Made by a program: the position numbers and the translations under genes | Assembly (NCBI RefSeq): GCF_021496725.1 | Contig: NZ_CP051215.1 | Span: forward strand, 310,001 to 374,000 | From: Spiroplasma platyhelix PALS-1 | Lineage (GTDB): Bacteria > Bacillota_I > Bacilli_A > Mycoplasmatales > VBWQ01 | Direction: 5' to 3' | Length of the DNA stretch: 64,000 nt | The notes under the pieces: model-generated | What the model was told of the DNA's origin: nothing | What the model saw: only the letters and a program-made list of their open reading frames with translations | Database searches by the model: none | Shown here: positions 21,326 to 33,240 of the stretch, piece after piece | Numbering within the stretch: the first letter of the stretch is position 1 | Layout: each line of letters opens with the position of its first letter

Positions 21326-23363
21326 TTATTTTACAACAACTAGTTTATCATTTGAAATTACATATTCGCTGTATTTTTTATTATTACTTACTCAAGTATT
21401 TTTTTCAGAATTAAAAATTCTGGCTTTGTTTGATAAGTGAGTATTAACTTCAATTATAAAACCTTCTTCATATGGAATTTCTCATAACTTATTAGCATTA
21501 AGAACATTATTAAAATTATCTCCAGCTTTTAAAGTAATATTTTTAACAATTTCACGGTTTTGATTTTTAATAGTTATATCATAATATTCTGTTTCTTTAT
21601 TTTGGCTTGCATCAATCAATGTACCAGTACCTCTAAATAAAATTGTTTTTGTTGCTTGATTTAATCCAATTAATCCACGTTGATAATAAGCGTACCCAAT
21701 AAAACTGATTGTATCTTCAAAAGAAACTGGTATGAAGTAGATATAAGAATTAGATAATAAATTATCATCTTTTACAATAATGTTTGTTTGGATATAATAT
21801 TGATTTTCTTTAATATAATAGTTCATTCAATTTAATTGTATTTTATCGGCTAGGATATTATTATTTTCTGAAATATCCAAAAATTCATTTATGTTAGTAT
21901 CATCAATTTTTGTTCCAAAATTAACTGCTTTTTTTGATGTAATTTCATATTTAAGTGTTGATAATTGATATTCTGGTAATTCTAACTCAACAACAGGTTC
22001 TTTAGTGCCATTAATTATGTTTTCTCAAATATTTTTTTCTAGTGAAGGCAATTGTTCAATTGTTTTTTTAGTGTCATCATTTATTTTAATCCCTCATTTT
22101 TGATAAAAAGGTGTTAGATTTCGATTTGTTATTTTTGATGTTATCTTAATAAAATCTTGTTGCATATTGCTGATTGATAAATTAGTTCGATAAAACTGTG
22201 ATAACGTTGGATAGAAGTTATCTCCAAAAGCCATTTGTAATTGTCAAAACATTGTTAATTTTACAAATCCGTCTTTTTCGTTATTGAAATCTTTATTTGG
22301 ATCATTTGAATTTAAAAATGCTTTTACTTTTGCGATATTACTTGCACTTTCTAAGTTATTTGTTTTAGCAATAAATTTTTGTACATATAAAGCGCTTATA
22401 TTAACTGTAACTTCTGTTAAATTAGATCATTTATATTGTGGAGTTTGATAAGTATGACCGATCTCATGTCATAATCCTCATTGATTATCAGGTTTTCTAA
22501 CAAATAAATTTTTACCTGCACCACTTTTATTTTGAAAAGTAATTCGATAACTAGTTGCAGAAGCATAACCAACACCATTATCAGGATTAGTAATATGAAT
22601 AAATTGGTTATACTTTTTTTGCTACTCCTGAATATTTTTCATTTAGTCCATATAGTTCACTTGAATACTTTCAAATTTGATCTCAAGATTCAACAGTATT
22701 ACTTATATTTACATCTTTTGCATTTATCACATCTTTTTTAAACATTTCAGTTTGAAATGTTCCAAAAACATGATTACCAACAACTTCAACAAAAGGTGAA
22801 TTTGTTTCTAGTATTTGATTAAAAAAATCTGTTTGATTAGATTCATCAATAATAAATGTTGGAACTTTTATTGGCTCATTTTTACTAATACTTACGATTG
22901 ATACACTATTAGTAAATCGGTAATCTTTTAAGTATAGCATTCCAGAAATTTTTGGAGTAACAGTTAAATTTTCTCCAACAATTTGATAACTTTCGAATCC
23001 AACATTTTTGCCATCATTTAAATTTTTGTAGTCGCCATATTGACCAATAGCAAGATATAATAAATCATTACTATCTGCATTTTTATTAATTTGAATCTGA
23101 TATTCTTTATCTTTTTCTAAAAAATAACCAGTTGGTCTAAGAAATGAATGTTGAAGACTTCGATTTTCACTTGCTAAAATATTCTTTTCAATGCTGGCAT
23201 AATCATTAAATTGATTTGTAATATCTTGATTTAGTTGATTGACTTTTACATTTTCAGGATTATCAATTTCACTAGGTACTTCTTTGTTACCACAAGCTAC
23301 AACACTTAATGATGTAGGAACACTAAGAGTAACTAATCCAATTGTTGCTAATAATTTTTTCAT
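21326..23363 (-). pseudogene. M60-like zinc metallopeptidase lipoprotein, frameshifted
   Basis: Two frames together describe one lipoprotein of about 678 residues. The first begins MKKLLATIG with lipobox SVVACGN, reads through a UGA-Trp (22683-22685) and hits TAA near 22605, just after a run of seven T on the plus strand (22614-22620, A7 in the message). Losing one A restores a long frame that continues SATSYRITF and contains WGLWHEIGHTYQ (HEIGH at 22454-22468), the zinc motif of M60/enhancin-type peptidases, and runs to TAA 21326-21328. M60 enzymes cleave mucin-type glycoproteins. The break may be a sequencing error, a real inactivation, phase variation, or transcriptional slippage on A7. 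Confidence 0.75.
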
Positions 23364-23408
23364 AAATAAATCCCCCTTTTTTTGAGACAAAAATTGCTTA
23401 TACTTATA

Positions 23409-26400
23409 TTATAGACTATTAAGAACTTTATTCAGAACTAATTTAATTTTTGATTGATAATTTTCGACTTTTACTTCCATTAAAACAACTTTATTAGTTT
23501 GTAATTTATCTTGATAATATTGATAGACATTATTAAATACAGTAACATCGGCCATGATATTATTATTTTCAACCATTAAGAATGCCATAAGTTGATTGTT
23601 TTTTGTTTTGATTGTCTTGACAGAGATAATTTTTGAGATTACTTTAACTGTTTGGTTAACATAATTATTAACATCAGTTAGACTAATTGTTTGATTCTGC
23701 TTGTCTAGTTCTGCTTTTCATTTTTTTTCTGGATTGTATTTTAAATAAAGTCCTAAAGCTTTATATTCATTGATACTGTTAGCATTTCAATTATTAGGAT
23801 AACTTATGAGAATAGGTGCTTGGAATTTTAAGTTTAAACTGACTATTTTTGTATTTAAATCTTTAATTTGAACAATATTAGCATATTTAAAAGCATTATC
23901 TAAATTTTTTATTAGCGTTGTTCGATTATTATTAAGTTCATCAAAGGCTCCTGCAGCAATTAAATATTCAATATTTTTACGATTAAGGCCAACAAAGATT
24001 GCTCGTGCACAAAAATTAAAGAAATCAGTGAATAAACCATTTTTTTCACGTTCAGTAACTAAAAGCTGACAAGCATTTAGACTCATTTGTTTAATTGCTT
24101 GTAAACTGTAAATTAGGGCATTATTTTTTTTATCAATCATAAATTCAGCATTTGACTTATTAACATCAGGTGGAAAGATTTTGATGTTGTATTTTTGACA
24201 TTCATGTAAGTATTGAATTAATTTTTGATCATTACCAATTGCACTAGTTAGTAAACATGACATAAATGCTAGAGGATAATTAGCTTTTAAATATCCTAAT
24301 CAGTAACTAATTAAGGTGTAAGCAACAGCATGAGAACGATTGAAACCATAACCAGCAAATTGTTTAATATCATCTCAAATTTTGCTTACAGTTGTTTGAT
24401 TGTAACCTTGCTTTAAAGCGCTTTCAATAAATAAAGTTTCTTGTTGATTCATTACTTTCAGATCTTTTTTACTAATTGCTCTTCTGATTAAATCAGCTTT
24501 AGCTAGTGTAAATCCTGCAATTTTTTGTAAGATTAACAAGATTTGTTCTTGATAGACAATAATCCCATAAGTTGATTTTAAATAAGGTTCTAAATCTAAA
24601 GTAACGTAAGTTACTTTTTCTTTTCCTAATTTTCTTCTGATGTATGTTTCAATATAGTCTTGTGGACCAGGGCGAAATAAAGATGTTGTTGCAATGATAT
24701 CTTCTAGGTTATTTGGCTCCATTGCTTTTAAAATTTCACGCATTCCTTGCGATTCTAGTTGAAAAATACCTGTTGTGTCACCATTGGCAATGATTTTAAA
24801 AGTTTTTGCATCATTCAAAGGAATTTGATTTAAATCTAATTTGATATTATAGTATTTTTCTACTTGCTCTAAAATTTTATTTAAAATTGTTAGATTTCTT
24901 AAACCTAAAATATCCATTTTAATCAGACCAATAGATTCTAATTCTTGCATTGCATATTGAGTTTGAAAAATATTATTGAATCCAGTTTGTAGTGGAAGTA
25001 AGTTAACTAAAGGTTGATTAGCTAAAATAATCCCTGCAGCATGAGTACTTGTTTGTCTTGGGAAACCAAGAATTTTTTGAGCAACATCAAACATCATAGG
25101 ATACTTCTTGACATAAAGTTGTAATTTTGGTGAAGCAGTAATAGCTTGCGATAAATCAAAATTATATTGCGTTAGAATTAATTTGCTGATTTCATTAATT
25201 TCTTCTAGGCTAATGTTAAAAACACGGCCTAAATCTCTTACTGCCATTTTACTAGCAATTGTTTGAAAAGTAACAATATGGCTAACATGTTCTAGACCAT
25301 ATTTCTGACCTAGATATTGGATTACTTCTTCTCTTCTTTCATCTTGAAAATCAATATCAATATCAGGTAATGAAGTTCTTTCAGGATTTAAAAAACGTTC
25401 AAAAATTAAATCATATTTAATTGGATCAACATCAGTGATTTCAAGTACATAAGCAACTAAACTACCCGCAACACTTCCTCGACCAGGACCAACGATAATT
25501 CCTTGCTTTTTTGCAAAAGTGATGTAATCTTGCACAATTAAAAAATAATCATTAAAACCCATTAAATTGATAATAGCTAATTCTGAAAGAAGTCTTGTGA
25601 TGTATGCTTGATTAATTGTTTTACTTTTGAAGCGTTTTTCTAAACCTTCTTTGCATAATGCTTTTAAGTAACTAGTACTAGTACTGTTAGGAGTACTAAA
25701 TTTTGGAAGTTGCTGTAATTTTTCTTGATTTGTTAGTTTGGGCAGGTCTAGGTTACATTTACTAATTACTATTTCGTTATTTGCTAAAATTCAATCAGGG
25801 AAAACTTTTTTTAGTTCTACTTCATTTTTATAATAATTAGAACCAGATTTAACTAATTCATTAGTTTTCAAAATTTTGTTATCTTTAATTGCTGTTAGAA
25901 CTTGAAGAATCTCAGCATCTTCTGAGTTGATATACTCAACTAAATTAGTAGCAAGAATTTTTTTTGTTAGCTTAGTTAGATCAGATATTTTTTTAATATT
26001 ATTTTCTGTCACACCAAAATAAGTTTCATCATCTGGATTTTTAGTTATAATATTTCAAGTTTCTTTTAAGAATGTTGGTTCTAGTTCATCAACTTTAATA
26101 ATAACAATTAGATTAGAGTTAGCAACTAATTCTGCTGCAATTTCTAAATCAGTTAGAAAAGGACTTTTAGTATTTAAAAAAGTGCTGATTTTAATTAAAG
26201 TTTTGTAACCTAGATAGTTAATACTTAAAAGACTAAGGTTAATTAGTATATCTTGATGTTTTCACTGACAATCAAGGCCAATAATAGGTTTAATGTTATG
26301 TTGCTGACATAGTTGATAAAATTCGTAAGCACCATACATGACATTGCTATCTGTGAGAACTAAGCTTGCTAAATTATTTTTTTTTGCAAAAGAAAGATAG

Positions 26401-26471
26401 TCTTTTAGTTTGATACTTGAAGATAAAAATGAATAATTAGAATGAACATTTAAATTAACTAGATATTTCAT
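23409..26471 (-). CDS. dnaE: DNA polymerase III alpha subunit, DnaE type
   Basis: The 1020-residue protein is a bacterial replicative polymerase of the DnaE class. The N-terminal PHP domain begins LNVHSNYSFL; the palm has PGRGSVAGSL and the catalytic PDIDIDF near residues 369-375, followed by the finger and thumb regions (IFQLES, TSLFRPGP). No exonuclease insertion is seen, separating it from PolC. Many UGA-Trp codons fragment it under the standard code, but the frame is continuous. The tail beyond residue 900 is short compared with long DnaE forms. Start ATG 26469-26471 follows GGAGGTAAA. Confidence 0.95.
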
Positions 26472-26545
26472 TTTACCTCCAATATATATAATATTATTAT
26501 TCCATAAATATTAAAAATAAGTGCTAATAATTATTTGTTTGTTGC

Positions 26546-27733
26546 TTAGCAAATAGTTGTAGCAATAATTTTGTCAGTAGTTATTTTAATTAATTCTTCT
26601 AAGTTAATTAATTCTTGTAATTCTTGTTCTAATTTTTGTGCTATCTCTAATTTTGGTTGGGTAGTTGGGTTTTTTGGAACAAATAGTGAACAACAATCAT
26701 CAAATGGTAGAATCGAAGTTTGATAGGTATTGATTTTAGTAGCAAGATTAATGATTTCTAATTTATCATCAGTAATTAAAGGTCTTAGAATTGGTACATT
26801 AGAAACTTGATTGATGACATTGATGCTAGCTAAAGTTTGAGAGGCAACTTGACCAACTGATTCGCCTGTAGCAATAGCAATGATCCCAAGTTTGTCTGAT
26901 AGTTGATTAGCAATTTTAATAAACATTCTTCTCATTAAAGTAATACGATAACTAGATAGAGAGGTATGCATTAGTTCATTTTGCAGTGTTAGAAAGTCAC
27001 ATATGTATAAATTAGATTTATTGTTGTTATAAGGTTTTAAGATTCTGATTAAATCTTTTACTTTGTTTAAAGCTTCTTCACTTGTTACTGGAGGTGTTGC
27101 AAAGTGTAAAAAAATTACCTCTAATCCTCTTTTCATAAGTTTTCATGCTGCAACAGGAGAATCAATTCCACCACTAAGTAGTAGAAGAATTCGACCAGAA
27201 CTACCAACAGGTAGACCTTTTGCCCCTTCAACTTTGTTGGTATAAAAGTAAATTGCATCAGTGTTGACAGATAAAAATATTTTTAATTCTGGATTTTGGA
27301 CATCAACTTTTAATTTAGTGTTGGTTAGAATAATTGTTGCAAGTTCTTCAATCATTGCTCTTGAAGAAAAATTAAATGATTTATCATTTCGTTTGACCAT
27401 TAATTTAAAAGTTTTTACTTGCATTGCTTCTAAAGCAATTAGATCAAGAATGCTGCTTTTAATTAGATCAAAATCTTTTGGAAACTTTGAGACTAAAGAA
27501 AAATTGCTGATACCAAAAATTTGACTTAATTTTTCTTTGATTCCTTCTCATTCACTAATTTTAAAATTGCTAATTTCAATATGAGTAAAAGAAGATTGAT
27601 ATTTTAAACTATCAAATTCTTTTAAACTGTTACTGATATTATTTTTTAATTGTTTAATAAAGTTAAATCGTACTACTTTACCTTTTAATACTAATTCATC
27701 GTAATGAATAATAATTACTTTTGTTACTTCCAT
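26546..27733 (-). CDS. thiI: tRNA 4-thiouridine synthase ThiI
   Basis: ThiI adenylates U8 of tRNA and transfers sulfur to form 4-thiouridine. The 395-residue protein has an N-terminal ferredoxin-like and THUMP region, then the PP-loop LLLSGGIDSPVAAW (with the Trp from UGA) and the later GESVGQVASQTL segment. It lacks the C-terminal rhodanese domain found in enteric ThiI, as is usual in Firmicutes, where a cysteine desulfurase delivers sulfur. It lies 74 bases upstream of dnaE on the same strand; a short AT-rich spacer follows ezrA. Confidence 0.93.
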
Positions 27734-27783
27734 GAAGACTCCTATTTAATAGTTAAATTAAATAGCATAATTAGATAATTATG

Positions 27784-29469
27784 CTATTGAATTAAATTTA
27801 TTAAGTTAACTAAAGCTTGCTGATAGTTTTGTTGCTTTAAGTTTTCTTCAATGTTTTGAAATTGGAAATTAGCTTGTTCATTATCTTGACGATAGCGATT
27901 AGCATAAACTAAAGTTGCATTGGATAATTGATAAAAAGTAATGGCAATTTTAATTTGTTGATATAATTGAAAACTTTGATTTTGTAATAAATTTAATTCT
28001 TTGATAACTACATTTAAATCTAAATCAACATTATTTTCAATAGTATCAGTTAAATTTTTAATTTTATCTTCTAAATTAAGAAACATTTGATTGTATTGAC
28101 TTGATAAATATTTGTATTTAAAGTTAGAAAGAATGTTTTCAACTTGTAACATTGTTGAATTTAATTTGTTAAGTGAAGAAGAAATAATTAGTTTAGGTTT
28201 AATTTCTTCAATTAGTAATTGATTATATTTTGTTAGACTATTAAAAGCAATAATATTGTTTTCTAGTAAATCTCTTAAAAGCATTAGTAGTTGTTGATAA
28301 GTTAAATCCTTATCGGTTTTTTCTATTTCAATCGTGATTTCATTCTGGATATCGGTGATGATACTAATTTGTTGATAAATAATATTTTTTAAATTATTTA
28401 CCTCGTTACCATTTTGGATGCCATTTTGTGTTTGATCAAGATCGTCAAAGTCTTGATTAAGGTTATCGAATACGTGATTAAGATTTAATGATAAATCTAA
28501 GAATTGTTGATAGTATTGTGAAAAAATGTTATTAAAATTGTCTTCTTCTTTTAGATCAGTATTAAATTTGTTTAAAGCAAAGAGAATTTCTTTAATTTCG
28601 TTTTTTGATTTTTTGTATTGTAAGTTATTGATTAATTTTTTAGCTACTTGTAACTTATGATTGATGTTTGCTTCTAAAACACTAAAACTAATAATTAAAT
28701 TGTGATCATAAGATTGGTATTCTAATTGCTTTTTAATGGCATTGATTCGTGCTGGAATTAAATGATAGACTTGATGGCTTAAGTTTGGTAGGTTAACTAA
28801 AATTTCTGCTAGTACTGTTGTTCCGATAGCAATTTCACTTAAGGTACTGATAACAAAAGAAAATTGTGCTTGGTTGACAAAGTTTTCTAAATCTTTAAAT
28901 TTAATTTCTAAAACATTGATAATTTCTGTTAGTTGCTCTTGGTTAATTTCACTTTGTAAGTTGATTTTAATAATTTCACTTTGTAAGTAGTTAAAGTTTT
29001 GTTTGAAAAATAATTGATACTCACGAATTAATTGATCGATACTAATAAAGTAATCAATTTCAATTAGTAATTTTTTAGTTTGTTCTTTAGTTTTGTTGCT
29101 AGCAACAAAAGTTATTTTAATTAATTCATTTCGAGCAACATAATCCTTATTTTTTTCTAAGTCAATAATTTTTCAAAAATCCTTAACAATTTTTTGACAA
29201 TCTTGCTTTAATAGTTTTTGATAGCGATTAATTCATATATTAAAAATATTTTCATATTGGGTATTTGTTTTGATGATTCCATTGATACGCTTTAAACGAT
29301 CTTTTAGATTAATATTTTGGCAGTATTCTAAGTTTTTTAAGATTTGATTTTTTTTATTTTTAATATTACTTATGATAATAAGAATAATTGTGGATGTAAT
29401 CAAAACAATGAAAAGTAAAATTATTACTGTTAGAAAAAGAATTTTAGTAGTAGTAAAATCAATTATCAT
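27784..29469 (-). CDS. ezrA: EzrA-like septation ring regulator
   Basis: A 561-residue protein with one N-terminal membrane helix (residues about 8-33) followed by long helical, coiled-coil sequence rich in Gln, Asn, Leu and Ile. This architecture and length match EzrA, a spectrin-like protein that restrains FtsZ ring assembly at the membrane. The segment after the helix (NLEYCQNINLKDRLKRINGI) fits the family start. The start is ATG behind GGAGG. Identification rests on architecture rather than sharp motifs, so a related coiled-coil cytoskeletal protein is possible. Confidence 0.7.
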
Positions 29470-29489
29470 AGTGCCTCCAATTAAATTTA

Positions 29490-30257
29490 TTATTTAAGTT
29501 TATTATTTTTCTTTAAGATTTGGTAAATAATAATCAAACCTTGCAGAACAAGGTTATCTTGATACTGATATTTGAATGTTAGAAAAGGTTTTAATTCTTC
29601 AAAACTACCACCAGTAACAATTACTTTTAAATTTGTTTTTAATTCTTTATTAATTACTTTAATTGTATCATCAATCATGTAATTAAATCCGTTACCATAA
29701 CCAATACTTAAAGCATGTTTAGTTGAGTTACCTAAAACTGATTGATATTTAGCAACTTGAAAGGGTTTAATTTGTGCAGCAGCATTAGATAGAGATAGTT
29801 TAGCACTAGTGAAACCAGGGCCAATAACTACGCCTTTTAAGATGCTATCTTTGATGATGCAATAAGTTGTAGCTGTTCCTAAGCTAATTGTGATGGCACT
29901 ATCAAAGAGATGATGACTAGCAATTGATAACGCAATTAAATCACTGCCGATTTCTGTATATTTTGCATCAACTTTTATTGGTAGGAATTTAATTGTGTTG
30001 TAGTTAAGGATAATTGGTTTAAATTTAAAAATTGTTGTGATTATTTTGCTAATGATTGGTAATTTTTTTGGTACAACACTACAAATAACAACATTTTCAA
30101 CTTTTGTCTTTTTACTTAGAGAAATTTTTTGCATTGTTTTTTCTCAATTATGATTTTGAGTATCAATTGCTTTGATGAAAGAAAGTTTATTATTGCTTTC
30201 ATCACCTAAAGCAATTTTTGTTAGTGTATTGCCAATGTCAATTAATAAAATCATCAT
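29490..30257 (-). CDS. coaX: Type III pantothenate kinase
   Basis: CoaX phosphorylates pantothenate, the first step of coenzyme A synthesis. The 255-residue protein has the ASKHA-fold motifs LLIDIGNTLTK at the N-terminus, GSDLIALSIAS, and SLGTATTYCII with the phosphate-binding GPGF. Two adjacent ATGs (30257 and 30254) follow AAGG; the first is given. It lies 15 bases after the diadenylate cyclase gene and 20 before ezrA, so the three are likely one transcript. Confidence 0.93.
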
Positions 30258-30272
30258 TTCAACCTTATTTCT

Positions 30273-30935
30273 TTATTGTAGTTGGTTGGCCATTTCTTTA
30301 CTTGATGCAAGTTCATCAAATAATGTTCTTACTAAATTATTAAGATTTTCTACTTGCAAGAATTTACCATCTCGAGCAATTGAAACTGCGCCAGTAGTTT
30401 CGCTAACAACAATTGAAACTGAATCAGTTAGTTCAGATATTCCTAGAGCAGCACGATGTCTGCTGCCATATTGACTAGAAATTTTCTTGTTAGTTAGAGG
30501 AAAATAAGTTGAAGCACATTCAATTCTTCCTAAACGAATAATTACTGCTCCATCATGTAAGGGAGATTCTTTGTAAAAGATTGATTGCAATAATTGAGGA
30601 CTAACCTCACTATCAATTTTAATTCCTAAATCAACGTATTGATTTAGTGGCATGCTTCTTTCAATTGTAATTAAAGCTCCAGTTTTTTCTTCTGATAGTT
30701 TAATAATTGCTTCAGACAATAAACTAGATAACATTCTTTTTTCTGAAGATCCAAGAACGGTCATATGAGATTTACGATTGATGATTCATCAACCTTTTTT
30801 ATTTTTAAAAATTACTAGAAAAACCACTAAAAGTAAAATAATTAATTCTAATGCAATTGCAATTCCTGCTAAGATTGCTACTTCTTTAGCTATGTAATTA
30901 TTGTCAACAACTAAGATTGGTAAAATAGTATTCAT
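30273..30935 (-). CDS. Diadenylate cyclase with a single membrane helix (CdaM/CdaA type)
   Basis: This enzyme joins two ATP to make the second messenger c-di-AMP, which controls potassium and osmotic balance in Firmicutes. The DAC domain has the catalytic DGA in SPLHDGAVII and RHR in SRHRAALGIS. The protein has 220 residues with one N-terminal helix (LAGIAIALELIILLLVVFL), shorter than CdaA, which has three helices, and like the CdaM form of Mycoplasma. The preferred start is ATG 30933-30935. The frame is open further upstream (KLFKKWWQS) but without a start. A KtrB-type potassium channel, a plausible c-di-AMP-controlled system, is encoded at 62 kb. Confidence 0.93.
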
Positions 30936-31070
30936 TGATTGCCACCATTTCTTAAATAATTTTTCATTATCTTTCTTAATTATAAAATAAAAAATAAAAA
31001 ATAGATAAAGAAAACAATAAATAAATCTTTGTTATCATATTTTCATATTAATTAATGTTTTTTTGAAGAA

Positions 31071-31079
31071 TGATATAAT
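31071..31079 (+). promoter_or_regulatory. Extended -10 promoter
   Basis: TGATATAAT (TGn plus TATAAT) lies 47 bases before the ATG at 31127. Confidence 0.6.
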
Positions 31080-31126
31080 TGAAACATATTGAAAAATTTA
31101 TTTTAAAAATAGGGGGAATTTAACTA

Positions 31127-32368
31127 ATGGGTAAAAATAAAACTGCTAGTGATAATGCGATATTTAATATCCATTCACCAAAAGTTTTGGGACTACAATA
31201 TTTTATTTTAAGCTTTTTTTGATTAATTTTTATTGCACTGTTAGTTGCAGCTGTTGTTATGTTTAGTGTTGAACGAGCACGAGTTAACAGTGATAATAAT
31301 GTTAATGCTATTTTGGATCAAATTGCAAATAGTAATGATCAAGCTCAAAAGACCACATTGTATAAGCAATTAATGGATATTAAATATCCTTTGATTGACT
31401 TTTCTTTAATGACTTTTGTTGTTTTTTCTGCTTCAAGTGCACCAGTTTCTGATTGAGGAGCTGCTTGAACGCAAAGATTAAATAATATTAATTTGGCTTA
31501 TTCTTATATCTTTATTACAGCACTAATTGCAATTATTGGTTTTGTTTTTTATATCATTGTTATTGTTAGAATTTATCATCGTGCACACTTTGAAAAGCGT
31601 CATGGTTTAGTTATTAAATATCACAATGATTATGTAATTTATGATATTAAAATGTATTTAAATTTTATTGTTAATTTAGCAATTGTTTTCAGTTTCTTTA
31701 ATTTCTTATCAACACTTGTTGCTTTAGCATATGGAACTATCTTAGTTCTAGTTTCTTATTTCTTCTGATATGTCTTAAGAATCAAAACTGAAGTTTTAGT
31801 AAAACATAAATGATGAAAGGCACCTAATTTTGCTTTATTTGCTATTATCATAATAATTCAAAATACTTTCAACATTTTGAAAGTTGTTTTTGCCAACGAA
31901 TTTGGAGTAAATTTAGATTTAATTCTATCAGTGCTATTCCCAATTGGAACAATTACAGTAATGTTAACAATTTTAATTCGTAACATGTTGAACACTCAAG
32001 TTAGTGCTATTATGAAAGCAATTAAAACAATTAATGCTCGAGTTACTGCTTATCGTATCTTCTATTACTCACAAAAACAAAAAGGTTTAGAAGATTATAC
32101 TTTTGTTACACAATTACCTACTTTAATCAAAGTACCATTTGCAAAGAATGCAATTAACACTAGTCAGGCTTATAAATTGATGACAGAAATTGATGAAGCT
32201 ACAACGTTTTTTGAACAACATTATGAAAAAGAAAAAGAAAAAAAATATATGCTTTATCACTTATTTAATATCATTACTGATGTTGCTGAGATTGAAGAAA
32301 TTAAACGTAATAAATTAAAACTTGAATCACAAAAAGCGCAGAAAGAAAAAAAGAAGAAAAAGAAATAA
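31127..32368 (+). CDS. Membrane protein of unknown function, C-terminal Lys-rich tail
   Basis: A 413-residue protein with about six hydrophobic segments in two groups: one near residues 25-48, several between about 85 and 260, then a soluble C-terminal domain of about 150 residues ending in a Lys-only stretch. The soluble part (QVSAIMKAIKTINARVTAYRI cut at Tyr) is helical. The start is ATG behind AGGGGG. It is a single-gene unit with its own promoter and terminator, divergent from the c-di-AMP cyclase. I do not recognise the family; the Lys tail faces the cytoplasm if the topology is as it looks. Confidence 0.8.
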
Positions 32369-32380
32369 GTATTGTGAATT

Positions 32381-32412
32381 AAAAAATTCTTGAGTTAACT
32401 CAAGAATTTTTT
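32381..32412 (+). terminator. Intrinsic terminator after the 31.1-kb membrane protein
   Basis: A perfect 14-bp stem AAAAAATTCTTGAG/CTCAAGAATTTTTT with a TTAA loop is followed by T-rich sequence. Confidence 0.85.
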
Positions 32413-32470
32413 ATTTATTTGAGGAATTAGATATTATAATAAATAGTATTAAAACTAAGGGGGTTTTATT

Positions 32471-32947
32471 ATGAAAAGAATACTAACTATGATAGGAGCT
32501 GCTGCTTTAATTACTTCTGGTGTTTCAACAACAGTAGTAATAAATTCACAAGTTCAAAATAATATAGTAGAAACAAATCATATAGGAGTTTTAAAAGAAA
32601 CTAATATTTATGTTTCAGAAAATTGAAAAGTTAATGCTGAAGGACCTAAAACATTAGCTGAAAAAATTGGTGGAGTTTGAAGATTAGAATTTAATCATGA
32701 ACTAACACAAGATATTATTTCTGGTAGTGCAAGTGTAAATGATATTTTAGATATTGTATCTGATGTTATAGAAAAAATTCCAAGTTTAAAAGAAAAAATT
32801 GGATCTATTTCAGATATTATTAATGTTATTTTAAAATTAGAAGTTCATATTCTTGATAAAGCAGATGAAGGAAATGGTATATTAATTAGATTTGGTGGAT
32901 GAATTATGCCAACAAAATTAACAGCTTCAACTCATAGTTGAAATTAA
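32471..32947 (+). CDS. Small secreted protein of unknown function
   Basis: A 158-residue protein with a signal peptide (MKRILTMIGAAALITSGVST) and no lipobox Cys. The mature part contains ENWKVNAEG, GGVWRLEFNHEL, a helical middle (IPSLKEKIGSISDIINVIL) and ends in HSWN. Four UGA-Trp codons hide it under the standard code. It has a GGGGG ribosome site and a TATAAT box at 32435-32440. It is flanked by the terminator of the upstream gene and by a candidate structured RNA. I recognise no family. Confidence 0.75.
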
Positions 32948-33035
32948 TTAAATAAAATATTTGTATTTTGTTTAATAAACATTTAAAATAATTTTGTTAT
33001 GGTTATATGTGACACTTTGATAGCTATAATAAAAA

Positions 33036-33205
33036 TTTAGATTCTTTTGGGATTTAGGTCATTAATTGCTAAGAGGAAAGCAAATTTAATTTACGTTTAA
33101 TAAGTATTAGTATTGTATTATTGCTTGTTCTTCCGTGTATTAATGAAACTACTTAACAAGTAAATGTAAAATTAAACTGCTGCAAATAAAAAATGAATCT
33201 CAAAA
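33036..33205 (+). ncRNA. Candidate structured RNA
   Basis: A TATAAT box at 33025-33030 precedes about 170 bases that fold well and lack a long frame: an outer stem AGATTC (33039-33044) with GAATCT (33195-33200), a small hairpin TTGCT/AGCAA (33066-33083), and a long arm in which TTTAATTTACGTTTA (from about 33085) pairs with the AAATGTAAAATTAAA side near 33161-33176 with one bulge and one G-U. An intrinsic terminator follows directly. It does not show the landmarks of tmRNA, SRP RNA or RNase P RNA. It could also be a degraded gene. Confidence 0.4.
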
Positions 33206-33206
33206 T

Positions 33207-33240
33207 AAAAGCATCGAATTAATCGATGCTTTTATTTTTT
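33207..33240. terminator. Bidirectional terminator next to pcrA
   Basis: An 11-bp perfect stem AAAAGCATCGA/TCGATGCTTTT with loop ATTAA is followed by eight T on the plus side and lies at the edge of the pcrA stop codon on the minus side. Confidence 0.85.

Noticed and set aside
24375-26471. Several short dnaE fragments suggesting decay
   Set aside because: The gaps are UGA-Trp codons; the 1020-codon frame is intact.
33036-33240. tmRNA, RNase P RNA or SRP RNA
   Set aside because: The segment GAGGAAAG recalls RNase P, but the other conserved regions are missing, as are the tmRNA ends and the SRP apical loop.
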